From: Muricea muricata | Taxonomy: Eukaryota > Cnidaria > Anthozoa > Malacalcyonacea > Plexauridae | NCBI GenBank assembly: GCA_963855995.1 | Contig: OY979729.1 | Span: 6,838,115 to 6,902,114, forward strand | Direction of reading: 5' to 3' | Length of the DNA: 64,000 nucleotides | Shown: piece after piece, positions 36,330 to 46,755 of the stretch | Numbering within the stretch: the stretch's first letter is position 1 | How the letters are laid out: each line of letters begins with the position of its first letter | Notes under the pieces: model-generated | What the model saw: only the letters and a program-made list of their open reading frames with translations | What the model was told of the DNA's origin: nothing | The model's database searches: none | Made by a program: the position numbers and the translations under genes

Positions 36330-37445
36330 TTTTAAGCCTATTTCATCAATCAACGAGAAAGATTTTTATGGATGCATCCACGTTCGCAAATTATGTTCCA
36401 CATAGTCGATCAACAACACAACGATGAACTGTGGTACGTAAATTTTCGAGTGAGAAAAAGAACGTTTCAGTTTATTTTAGACAAAATTCACCAAGAAATA
36501 TCTCGTAAAAGTAATCCATGCGTGACCCAGTTACAGGAAAACGACCTCTGGCTCTAACGTTGTGCTATTTACCCCCTATCACGAGCATCGAACAGTTACA
36601 AATCTGTTTGGCGTGTCTCGGTTTGTGTGTCAGTGCGTACGAGAAGTAAGCCGTGTGATAATAAAGCGCTTTCCAAAGCCCACCACCTTCCCTAAGGGAG
36701 ACGACCTTCTTAATGTTCTCCAAGATTACGAAGAAAAGTGAGGATTTCCCATGTGCACTGGTGCAATAGATGGCACACACGTACCAATAATAGCACCAGC
36801 TGATCGATAGCAACATAGAATACGTGAATCGTAAAGGCTGTCATAGTATTGTCATGCAAGCAGTAACTGACTGCAATTACATGTTCCGGGATGTAGTGAT
36901 AGGATGCCCTGGTAGCGTCCAACTATGATGCACGGGTTCTTTCTAACTCTACAATTCTCACAAAGGGAAGTGAGAAACGTCTTTTTCCTAATGATCTCGT
37001 TAACAAAAATTGGCGGAGTCGAAATAGCACCTTATCCTTTGGGCGAACCAGCTTACCCTCTCTTACCATAATTGATCGAGGGATATCCCAGTAAGGAAAC
37101 CACTGAAAGGCGGAAGACGTTTAACTACAACCTCGTGCGAGAATGACAGTCGAAGATACCTTCAGAAGATGGAAAGGGAGATACACAAGGTTTAGAAACA
37201 GATTAGATAAGGAACTAGCTTCTGCAGTTGATGTTATCCACGCGTCATGTGTTTTGCATAATATTTGCAAACTTCAGAAAAAGAAATTTATGCCGAACTG
37301 GCAGGCGGCGGACGCTCTTCAAGACGCTGTTATCGCAGAGCCAATGAATGAAATTGAAGCACAACATGCCGACAATATTCTCGATGCTCTGACAGAGTAT
37401 TTTTCTTATAACAGTTTTCAGTCCGAATGTTTAATGGTCAAGTAG
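36330..37445 (+). pseudogene. PIF/Harbinger transposase (DDE_Tnp_4 family), decayed
   Basis: Start region near 36370: HPRSQIMFH and LWYVNFRVRKRTFQFILDKI. The middle (about 36750-36910), in broken frames, gives MCTGAIDGTHVPI (first Asp block), VNRKGCHSIVMQAVTDCNY and FRDVVIGCPGSV (second block). The C-terminus, in the open frame 37143-37445, reads MTVEDTFRRWKGRYTRFRNR and ASCVLHNICKLQKKKFMPNW, with the conserved Glu of the DDE triad in TVEDTFRRWKGR. Multiple stops in the middle make it dead. Harbinger elements move to TWA sites, and a MITE with TTA flanks lies at 5904. Confidence 0.8.
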
Positions 37446-40221
37446 TATGAGCGATGCTGTCACGTTGTTGTGGATTGGAGTTAAGAACTGTAGACAGTAT
37501 GGTAATTATATTGCTGCATGGTAACCAGTGATCACAACAGGAGACTGTTAAGCCTATGTTGATAACATCATACGTAGCTTGCTGAGCTCATGTATTATTT
37601 TCAACCGAAAATAAGTTTGCTATCGTATATTATTGCGTGTTGTCTTGTTGTAAATGATAATAGATATAGATCACATACAACCCATGCAGTGCAAAGTAAT
37701 GTATTAAACAACTACTGAAATTTGGTATAGCAACGCCCATCTTGGACTTCAAATGTAGTCAACGGAGAAATACTAAGTTCTTTCATTAGTTGAGGTTAAA
37801 TAATGACTTTTCTTGTCAATGACTTTACCATTGTCTATTTACTTGTTATTTCAGTAGGGACCTCACTGTCAGAGTTACTAATACTACTCTAAAAAATTAT
37901 TGATGCTGTGAAGAAATGTGGTTTATTAGATAGATGTAATTTTATTCTCATAATTATTGAGTTTTCAAGCATTATTTGTACATAAAATGAAATTGACAAT
38001 AAATTTGTTCATTTTTTTATAAATATATGGGTGTTAACCTGCGACCTAGAGAATGAGGCAAAGGCTCAGGGTAAGACAGGAGAACATCTCCAATGAATGA
38101 AGTCTAGGTTAAACTTGTCTAGGCAAGCTCTGTATGGTGGCCTTAACTTTAAATTGCCAAATTATTTACTCGATTTCCTAACAAAGGTTAGCTATAGCTA
38201 TCTGTAGCAAATATCATCATGATGCACACGTGCAAACATTCTGCTGCTGGTCGAGGGAAGGAACACGATGTTTAAGAGATGTGATTTCCATTACTTAACG
38301 TAATATACATTTGCAAACCTGACTGAAAAAATTCACCAGCAGTTACAAATAATATATTTTGCAGATGGTCATATGACCACAAACACTAGAAAAACTATTG
38401 TCTTCCAAAATGAATCACAACTATAGCTGTTAAGATTTAGGCAGGTTGCAACATAAGCTGTTGAGTTTCATTTGTTATGTTTTTTCATGCATGAAGTATA
38501 CAGAACTCATTGATGTAAAATCTTTATGAATTATATTTTAAACGCATTGCACGGTAAAAATATTGACTTAATTGGCTCCATAAGGCATAAGTACTCAAGC
38601 CCGTATTTGATCTTTAAATACCATCGTTCCACCATTGCCGATTTGACGCTATGTGAGCATCACACCGGGCGCGCGTCGTACTATATGCATAAATATCTAA
38701 AGTTGTTGATTTTTTTAGAGAAAACACCGTGTGGAAAATGTAATTAGTACCTTACAACTACAATCACTGAACAGAAAAATATGTAATACTAATAGTGATT
38801 CAATAAAGCAGTTGGATTGCTCGAGCAGTACCCATTTAACACTTGTATAATCTGTTTGTTGAGATTATAAGGGTGTGGAGATCAAAATAATTTATGTCCG
38901 GTTGAACGCAGTGAATTAGAACGTAAATATTTTCACAAGCCATCTCTTGTATTAACTATGGTCACTGGTATTGTGGCTGTGAGATGTTTCAACATGTTTT
39001 GATTTCGGATGCGTGCCAGATTATGGTTTTCATGTCAGAATGCATTTTGTTGCTACGGAGATATCTATACAATATAATGTAAAGTAGGTACCATACAATC
39101 ATGGCAAAGATTGTCAGTTGTGTTGAAAACTAGTGGGAAGCTAAATTTTATATCTCACATGCAAATCTTGACATGTTTTAAACCATCGCACTCCCACACA
39201 ATGTTGAATGGATAACACATTTCACAAAGCTTTGCTGCGAGTGATCTATCAGTGAAAAAAATTCTTGGCAGCGCGGGTATTATATACGATAACTTTTGCC
39301 ATGATTATACAATAGTTGAAATAAACCGCGCAAAGAATACCACGTATCGATGTGTAGAACAATTTGAGGAATGCACAGAAACCTGCCTTACGATATGTAC
39401 ATAATGTATCAAAATGGGAACGATTAACAAACCAAAAATGTTTTCACTTCAAAGTAACAAAGAACGAAAAATAAATACGTACTTAATAATTGTTTCCATT
39501 TTTTGTTGGAAACCCTCAGTAGATAGGATAGTATTTGTTTGTTTTTGGGCAGCTGAAGTATTTTGACGTCATAAAATTTAATTAAGCAGATCAAAAACAA
39601 AATTTTTCAATAACGATACACTGCCCGGTGTCTCGGAGCGAGATGTAACTCTAAAAGTAACTATACTAAACGGGAGAAATTTGGCCATATGACATAAAAA
39701 ATTTCCGTGTATATCGGCCGTAAAAACAGGCAATCAACTGCTGATTAAATGAATGTAGGTTGATGGGAAATGTGCCTATCATACTCTATTGGCGAACCCC
39801 TACATGATTCTCGTACCTTAATTGTTGAGAAATATTCTGTGAACTGGCTGAGGAGCGGCTCCTATTAACCTTTTTATGATCGGTTTGGGCGACTAGACGA
39901 AGTAAGCTTCTGTTCTCAAATTTTAAAAAATCTTTTCTGATGATTAAAATTTGGTATCTGATGGACCAAGGTGAAATTGGGCCTGTGCTTAACCATCTAG
40001 GGAAGGAAGTAAATCTGTTATTCCAAAGCAATTAGAAGACAGTATGCTTATGATTTTCGTGCAAAGAGTTTATTTTCGCAATAGATTTCCTTAATTAGAG
40101 CCTATGATTCTATGAGATTACACTGTAGCCTTAATTAAGATACCTAGAGCATCTACGCGTAGAGACAGAGTATTGAAGAATTTTCCTGCAAAGGAATGAG
40201 AATATTTAATATCCTATATCA
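37446..40221. other. Non-coding
   Basis: About 2.8 kb of AT-rich sequence without recognisable coding regions or clear palindromes. Confidence 0.5.
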
Positions 40222-40229
40222 CTCCAATA
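40222..40229 (+). repeat. 8-bp target site duplication (CTCCAATA), left
   Basis: Identical to 41984-41991, directly abutting the ends of the inverted-repeat element. Confidence 0.8.
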
Positions 40230-41983
40230 CATAGACATAGTAGGTCTAGATTGCTGACTCCATAGTCGGAGGCGTGACCTGTATGATAAATCCAAGATGG
40301 CGCGGGAACCGGGCAAAAAACTTTAAGACTCTACAGGGAAATCAATGTTTTTCGCGATTTAAAACGTCTCGTTGCTTGGAATCGCTTCGAATCAACATTT
40401 TTTGGAAACAACTAGTTATTGCGGATGTTTTGAGCACTACTTGTGTAATTTCTGCTGAATTCCTCGGGAAAATCTCGCTCGTGAAATGTGTCGTGAATTG
40501 GTCACTTGGTCAGTTCGAGACATTTGTTGTCCAAAATATGTATTTTTGACCGGCTTTGGCCTCTTGGGTGTTATTGTGACCTACAGCTATCCTAAATTAA
40601 ACATTTACAAAACGATGGAGCAAGATCTTCGCGTACAAATCGATTGTTCGCTTGATTTGTGTGGTGTGTGATACCTGATACGTTAGTAATATTTACTACA
40701 TAGATACGACTTCAAGCCAACGTACTGTTTTCGAACTTCAAAGACGGATAGGTTATCAAGTAAATATTGTCTGAATTGTGTAATATGCATTACCAAAATA
40801 TAATCGAAAACTGGTGCTACAGCTGCTAGTTTCGTTCGTGTGAATCGTGTGTGAAATGTGGGTGGAATTAACTGAACAGTCCACAGTTTATAATGACTGA
40901 AATTTTTTTATTTGAATTTAAAATTAACATAATGGTAAACTTTGGCATACTTTTGCATACACTGTACATAGAATGCAACATGCACCTGCTTGCTGGCTTG
41001 TGCAACATTGGAGCAAAGTCTGCAAACATGCGAGTATGGTAAAGCAATATTCTAATGCCCATTTGCTATTTTCTAATGAACAATTAGTCGTGATTATAAA
41101 ATCATTTTAAAATAATTCATGAAGAAATCTGCACAAATAATCAGAAAATCTAGGCTAACCTGCCAACTGTGCTCAATATTGATAATGATAAATTGATGAT
41201 GATAAATTTATTTACTGAGTCTGAGGGTCATCAACTAAACTGAACCCAGACCACCTAATTAGACTCTAGAAGTTTTCTACATTTTTGCTTAAAATTCTCT
41301 GGTGAAAAGGATCTTTTATGCGCAAAATAAAACTTTTCAGTCTGGGTAGTTTGCACAAACTCAACACAAATATAACCTAATTAAGCGTGAAAGACATTGT
41401 ATGAAGTGAACACAAATACAGTTAGAGTAATTTTCAAATTGGCAACGTCAAAAAATGTATCATCTTGCTCCATAGATTCATCGACACACTGTGACACTGC
41501 ATTACAGTATACATGATTGTAAATGAAAATCACACACCACACAAATCAAGCGAATAATCGATTTGTACGCGAACATCTTGCTCCATCGTTTTGTAAATGT
41601 TTGATTTAGGATAGCTGTAGGTCACAATAACACCCAAGAGGCCAAAGCCGGTCAAAAATACATATTTTGGACAACAAATGTCTCGAACTGACCAAGTGAC
41701 CAATTCACAACACATTTCACGAGCGAGATTTTCACGAAGAATTCAGCAGAAATTACACAAATAGCGCTAAAAACTTCCGCAATAATTAGTTGTTTCCAAA
41801 AAATGTTGATTCGAAGCGATTCCAAACAACGAGACGTTTTAAATCGCGAAAAACATGGATTTCCCTGTAGAGTCTTATAGTTTTTTGCCCGGTTCCCGCG
41901 CCATCTTGGATTTATCATACAGGTCACGCCTACGCAATAGTAATTATACTATGAGTCAGCAATCTAGACCTACTATATCTATG
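40230..41983. mobile_element. 1.75 kb non-autonomous DNA transposon with ~430 bp inverted arms (hAT- or P-like)
   Basis: Ends CATAGACATAGTAGGTCTAG and CTAGACCTACTATATCTATG are inverted. The arms (40230-40680 and 41530-41983) are about 95% alike and are flanked by a perfect 8-bp duplication. Eight-bp duplications with CA...TG ends occur in the hAT and P superfamilies. The arms keep the same open frames (91 and 61 codons), but these match no known protein. Each arm carries AAGATGGCG (YY1-like) running into GCGCGGGAA (E2F-like). The 850-bp centre has no transposase, so it depends on another copy. Confidence 0.75.
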
Positions 41984-41991
41984 CTCCAATA
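41984..41991 (+). repeat. 8-bp target site duplication (CTCCAATA), right
   Basis: Exact match to 40222-40229. Confidence 0.8.
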
Positions 41992-43220
41992 TTAAAGAAT
42001 CGTTTGCATCGACAACATGGTGATGTAACTGAGAAAATCCTAAAGTAAATATGTTGTTATGGGTTGATGAAAAGCACTTGCCTAAAAAATGTTCTTGCTT
42101 GCAAAATTTAAAGTTCCAGTCAAACGCGCATTGCAGAGCTTCTGCAAGAAGATCAAAATCGGCGCATAGTTGTTTTAGCCTCAATGAAGAGTGGTGCTCA
42201 CGACTAGTTTAGTAAACAACGTATTTGTTGCAATGACCGTAACAATTTATAAGATTTGATTAAAATACCGAACATTTTTTTACCTATTTCAGTTTTATGT
42301 GCATGAAAGAGTGCTTCTTAAGAGCACATTTGTAAAATAAGCTAGAAAACAAACTCCGCGGTTATGACAGAAGCCTATTGGCAAGTTATACTGATCTTTT
42401 CAAGTAAGTTAATCAGTGCATAAATATATGCTGCAGGTAAACTGATTAAATCAGATCTGCCCAAACAGAATTAAGTTAGTAAATTGCATGAAGCAAAGAA
42501 TCTTCGTCTTATATATTTTGAAATTTGTTTGTTCGCATTTAGCTCATGCATTCCTAAATTTCCACACTTAGAGAAAACAAAGGGGTAATGACCAGGTTTT
42601 CACAAAACAGTCGTAGATGTTTCATTCTCAAAGTGTAAGGAGGCGATAGAGTGCAAAATCTGACACGGTACGCCACACCGCCTCTAAATGGCGAAAGAAA
42701 TAAAAAAATTAGCATGCATTACCAACGAAGTGAAATGGCTGGAACAAATCATTGGAAACCATACTTTGTCTATCAAACAGATGGCACAAAATATTAACAA
42801 TTATTTTGCAAATGTATCAGTAAAAATTATCGATTAGAGGCGGTTCCCATTAATCAACCATTTAATGTTTCGACCTTTTTTGCTTAAAAGGTTTTGACCT
42901 GGTCAACACCGCTGATTACACAGGGTGGGCATTTGTAATTCACGTGCCCTTATTCCTAGTACAAGTAGGAGTCTAGCCAGGCCTAAACCAATCAATGAGG
43001 GGGCGGGCGGCAATCATCCTACACGATGAAGAAACTAATCATTTTCACGCTGCCCCCCCCCCCCCTGTATTTCTACCCGGTTTGAAACAAATTACAAATC
43101 TGGTATACGGTGCTTGTAAACCGATTGATCTAAGACTGGAAGCGGAGTATTATGATAACTATGCTGACGATTTGGCAAATATAAAATTATTCTGAGATGT
43201 TAACCTGTCGTATAACGCCG
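41992..43220. other. Non-coding; contains a poly-C tract
   Basis: Nothing clear. Thirteen C in a row at 43053-43065, just before weak LINE-like sequence. Confidence 0.4.
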
Positions 43221-43226
43221 CTATAA

Positions 43227-43540
43227 TTGGTCAATGATGCACACACGATGAAGCCAGAGCATGCGTTTTATAAAATGTGTGAGAAAAGGTTGAGAGAATT
43301 TCTTCAATACAGACTACCATTTAAGGCTACATTCGCAAGCACTCAATTGAAAGAGTATCTTCCTACAAAACTAATTAGGGATCTCTCTTGGAACACAAAG
43401 ATTAAAGATATTATAAAAAAAGCTAAGCAAAGATTATAGATCCTGTCTACGCTACTAAAAACAAGGATCAAACTTTCGGAGCTAGTAACGGTCTACTCCA
43501 GGATCCAATTGCGCTGATGTCATAATCCTTGAGTTGCGTT
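43227..43540 (+). pseudogene. LINE reverse transcriptase fragment
   Basis: The frame 43227-43439 ends in KLIRDLSWNTKIKDIIKKAK followed by QRL, the conserved block after the LINE RT palm (D-L-S-W-N-x-H-I...K-K-A-N-K-R-L). The next 90 bases continue in another frame with KTRIKLSELVTVY. Decayed and truncated at both ends. Confidence 0.6.
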
Positions 43541-45229
43541 TCAGATTGTTAGTTAGATACTTTTAATTAAAATATTTTTTTATTCAAAGTTTCTAAGTCA
43601 TATAGAGTCAAAGTTTACGAGTATGTTTGAATGACACAGAATTAATCACTCTTACATTTGTGTTGCCATAGTAACTTAAGAATTACTTCCAATCGGGAAA
43701 ATGTGTTTGCGCACTTTAACATGCACAAAACATGCACGTAATATCAAACGCAGGATAGAAAATATTATACGAATATATATAAATGTATACTAATAGTAAA
43801 CTTTACTAAGTTGTACTTTTTGCCGGCTGTAATACCTGTGCAGAACTGTTTTATAGCTATCATCATAGTATCATGGATATTGCCGTGATATATAACAACA
43901 TTAAAAAGTTAGAATTCATTCGGTATTAAATTCAGAAGAATTTTTGTGAAAGTGAACGAGAAGCTATTGAAGAAAACAAACTGTTTGCAATCATTAAAAT
44001 AACTTAATAAATAGAGAAATATATATGCCATTGAAACGCACAAAATAGAGTAAACCAATTGCATACCATTATTTGCTCTCGGTGAAGTCATGGTTTATCA
44101 TGGCTGTTCTACATTGAACTCGATTTCTTGGGTTTTAATAATTATATCTTAGTGTTTTAAAACCATGCGCTTGTTTGAGCAAATGGTGTAAGCACCCGAT
44201 CTTTCTAAAATTAGCAAAGGTTGAAAAATTATTTTATAAGTCTACCTTAAAAGCTTATATGATTGAAATGGAGCAATCGGAGTGAGGACCTTTTGGACTA
44301 ACGTTGTCAATATTTCAACATTTTATCAAAATATACATTATTTAAATGTTTGTACAAATATATAGTTTGTGCACCAGACGCCCACTGTGACGGCATGGGT
44401 ATGCAAAGAGCATATTAGAATCATCGCAGTTGTTGAATATGCTGTACTGGTGTGGTTATCCAGCCATCCATTGGTTTTTCGGCCAATAATTTTCCGGGTG
44501 TAGTCGGCAACTTACCTGACTGTCGTGAAAATTGCCCAAGTTTAGTTTGTTACTGATAGTCATATATAAACGTCATTTCAATGGACTTGAAGTGCTGCCT
44601 CAGTCCTCAGACAGTTTTCTGTTGTACAAGATTAATTTTGTCCTCCATGTTTCTCAGATGGCACTATAATTCATTGTTCGACACTGGCAATGTGTAAATA
44701 CTTCAAAGGTGAAGCAAATACTACAAAAGAAAAGTTGTTATAGAAAACAACATTATCAGTTCTATATACACCGATGTGAAAAACTGCACGTGAAAAACCA
44801 ACAAGCAAGGTCTTAAAATGAACAATAATGAGAAAATGTGTCCTGTTTATTTTTCTATTACACCCGGCGTTTTAGCCGTCTGGCTTTAGCCATCCAGTCA
44901 ATAAGGGCACCTAAGAAATGATGCAGATGCAGTGCATAAGGCAGCGACATCTCGAGAAATACTTCGTCGCAATGGTTTAATGTAGGTTTTAAACATCTAG
45001 TTTCTATCCAGGAAGGCACAGGAAGTACTCGAAGGATCTAAGACATCATGACGTCAGAAAGTTTTTTAACAAGGCTAAAAATGTTTGAAAACGTTAAGAG
45101 GTCTTGGATATCTTTAAGAGTTCTGGGTCCTCAGTCTTATCGTTGCGCCACTGCACTTTTTCTAGTACAGTTTTAACCTAGTTAGTACAGTACTTTGACA
45201 ACTATTCCCCCGACTGTGAAGAGAATATA
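43541..45229. other. Non-coding left flank of the Polinton
   Basis: AT-rich; no recognisable gene. The region ends at the CACCCT target duplication. The pre-insertion site reads ...GAGAATATACACCCT joined to GCCCGGTACG.... Confidence 0.5.
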
Positions 45230-45235
45230 CACCCT
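45230..45235 (+). repeat. 6-bp target site duplication (CACCCT), left
   Basis: Identical to 59481-59486. Six-bp duplications are the hallmark of Polinton integration. Confidence 0.92.
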
Positions 45236-45762
45236 AGTAGTATTATAAAGGCCGATCGAGCCCCTTTTTTAGGGCGCCGCAAGGGTACCGCAGGGCGCCG
45301 CAAGCCTCCATAGGGCGCCGCAAGGGTACCGCAGGGCGCCGCAAGCCTCCATAGGGCGCCGCACTAATTAGTATGCGAGATTATGATTGGTTGAACCGCG
45401 TACGTATACACCGTGACGTACGCAGCGTGACGTACGCTATAGCCGTGCTCTGATTGGTTGAACCGTGTACGTACGCACCCCGTGACGTACACTATAGCCG
45501 CGCTCTGATTGGTTAGAACAGCGTACGTATACCCGTGACGTACACACCGTGGCTGCGCGAGGTTGCGCAAGCCTTCACAGGGTGCCGCACTAATTAGTAT
45601 GCGAGAATGTCGCGCGCTGATTGGTCGAAAAACGTACGTACACCCCGTGACGTACACACCGTGACGTACACTATAGCCGTGCTCTGATTGGTTAAAACAG
45701 CGTACGTATGCCCCGTGACGTATGCTATAGTCGCGCTCTGATTGGTTAATGGTTGGTGGCAT
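45236..45762 (+). repeat. Polinton left terminal inverted repeat, 527 bp
   Basis: By reading, it is the exact reverse complement of 58954-59480, and the arms have the same length with no gap. Weaker similarity continues through the TATA box to about 45793. It contains two tandem 41-bp GC-rich units at the outer end, then a region of alternating CCAAT and TGACGTA motifs. Equal arms are expected because protein-primed replication copies from the ends. Confidence 0.95.
45272..45353 (+). repeat. Tandem 2 x 41-bp units in the TIR (GGGCGCCGCAAG-rich)
   Basis: Each unit contains GGGCGCCGCAAGGGTACCGC and a second GGGCGCCGCAAG half. It is followed by one more GGGCGCCGCA. Mirrored at 59363-59444. This GC-rich block lies 36 bp from the terminus and could mark a replication-initiator or integrase binding area (inference). 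Confidence 0.85.
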
Positions 45763-45774
45763 AAACTATATAAA
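45386..45774 (+). promoter_or_regulatory. Inward TIR promoter: six CCAAT boxes, seven TGACGTA motifs, TATA box
   Basis: Inverted CCAAT boxes (ATTGG, mostly CTGATTGGTT, the NF-Y consensus) start at 45386, 45453, 45508, 45620, 45686 and 45741. TGACGTA (CRE/ATF-like) starts at 45414, 45428, 45483, 45536, 45648, 45662 and 45716. A TATATAAA box follows at 45767-45774. The expected start site near 45797 lies almost on the ATG at 45801, so the GRF gene may instead use the ATG at 45918. Factor binding is inferred from motifs only. Confidence 0.7.
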
Positions 45775-45800
45775 TTCGCCGTCGAGTCGAGCATACATCA

Positions 45801-46541
45801 ATGTTAGGATTACACTTGGTTTGGTGTCTTTGGTTCAGTCAAAAACCGATTATTATTCAAGACGCTAGAGAAGGAGTGGAACGCCTGATAAAAGCATTGG
45901 AGAATCGTCAGAATACAATGGAGTGTTTACATGGTTTACCAGCATCTTCAACAGTGACGCAAAAGGGCACGTTTTGGTTCTGTGGTGAAAATCCGAGCTG
46001 TGAGTTCTTTTGCCCCGATCAAGATTGCTACATGTTTGGAAAAGCTGTGACGGCCTATCGTGAAAGTGGTTGTGTACATCCAAGGTGTTATGGACATGGG
46101 CGCCTGGCAAAGCTGCGAATGGTTAAAGATAAGAATAACCAGAACTATGGTAGACCGTTCTTTGTGTGTTCCGAAAGAGATAATCCCTGTTCCTTTTGGC
46201 AATGGGGTGATGTGTTCGAAGGTATCAAGCCCATTTGCCGACATGGTCTGATATGTCGCACCAAGAAAGTGAAGAAAGAGGGTCCTAATCAGGATCGTTT
46301 ATTCTATTGTTGTCCTCATCCAAGAGAAAGTGCTTGTGACTTCTTTGAGTGGAAACCTGACGAAGACCCCCTTGAGCCAGGTTGTGTTTGTCTGTTTAGT
46401 ATGCCACCATCTTACCGATATACAGTGAGAAAGACCGGGGAGATATTTACTAGCAAGGAAACCGATCGTAAGAAAGCGTATGACGAGTTCCTTCGCCAAA
46501 AGGAAGTCGATGAACTGATTCAGGACTTACAGATCTGCTAA
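45801..46541 (+). CDS. Triple GRF-type zinc-finger protein (Polinton accessory)
   Basis: 246 codons from ATG 45801. The ATG at 45918 (codon 40) has a better context (ACAATGG), and its distance from the TATA box leaves a normal leader, so a 207-residue product is likely. Three tandem GRF fingers are visible: about residues 42-71 (C-x-H...FWFC...C-EFF), 96-135 (C...H...GRPFFVC...C-SFWQW) and 146-184 (C-x-H...DRLFYCC...C-DFFEW). In cellular proteins such as APE2, TOP3A and NEIL3, this finger binds single-stranded DNA. Here it may coat or recognise the displaced strand made during protein-primed replication (inference). It is the first gene at the left end, driven by the TIR promoter, and is followed by AATAAA at 46577. 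The short C-terminal helix (EKxDELIQDL-like) has no known function. GRF fingers are not part of the standard Polinton gene list. Confidence 0.8.
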   Translation: MLGLHLVWCLWFSQKPIIIQDAREGVERLIKALENRQNTMECLHGLPASSTVTQKGTFWFCGENPSCEFFCPDQDCYMFGKAVTAYRESGCVHPRCYGHGRLAKLRMVKDKNNQNYGRPFFVCSERDNPCSFWQWGDVFEGIKPICRHGLICRTKKVKKEGPNQDRLFYCCPHPRESACDFFEWKPDEDPLEPGCVCLFSMPPSYRYTVRKTGEIFTSKETDRKKAYDEFLRQKEVDELIQDLQIC

Positions 46542-46576
46542 TGACTATAACAAAAGTGTAACTGTATATATAATTA

Positions 46577-46582
46577 AATAAA
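46577..46582 (+). terminator. Poly(A) signal for the GRF gene
   Basis: AATAAA 36 bp past the stop codon of the GRF-finger gene, before the TATA box of the integrase gene. Confidence 0.6.
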
Positions 46583-46681
46583 CATTATCTACATTTATAT
46601 CGTGTTATTATGTTGTTGTTGTTCATTCGTGTAGACTTTTCTTTGAGTAAGCATGTCATGTTTAAAGGGTGGGTTGCCCTC

Positions 46682-46688
46682 TATAAAA
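46682..46688 (+). promoter_or_regulatory. TATA box of the integrase gene
   Basis: TATAAAA, 68 bp upstream of the integrase ATG at 46756. Position and the preceding poly(A) signal suggest a separate transcription unit. Confidence 0.5.
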
Positions 46689-46755
46689 TTTAGAAGAATA
46701 CGTTTCATGTTTGCCTGTTGCTCAGGAAAGATTGTGATTCAACAGTCGGAAATTG

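Noticed and set aside
40274-40549. 91-codon frame as a host gene
   Set aside because: The frame lies in the inverted arm of a transposon with an 8-bp target duplication; conservation between the arms explains its openness.
45364-45762. 132-codon open frame in the left TIR, repeated identically at 58954-59352
   Set aside because: It lies entirely in the promoter-like TIR, its residues come from the repeated CCAAT/TGACGTA motifs, it runs outward against the element's genes, and it matches no protein. Identity between the two copies only reflects TIR identity.
46753-46755. Alternative starts (TTG/GTG) before the integrase, minor capsid, ATPase and 109-residue ORFs
   Set aside because: Eukaryotic initiation favours ATG. 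In each case an ATG follows within 5-30 codons at the expected N-terminus (46756, 47896, 52758, 52083).
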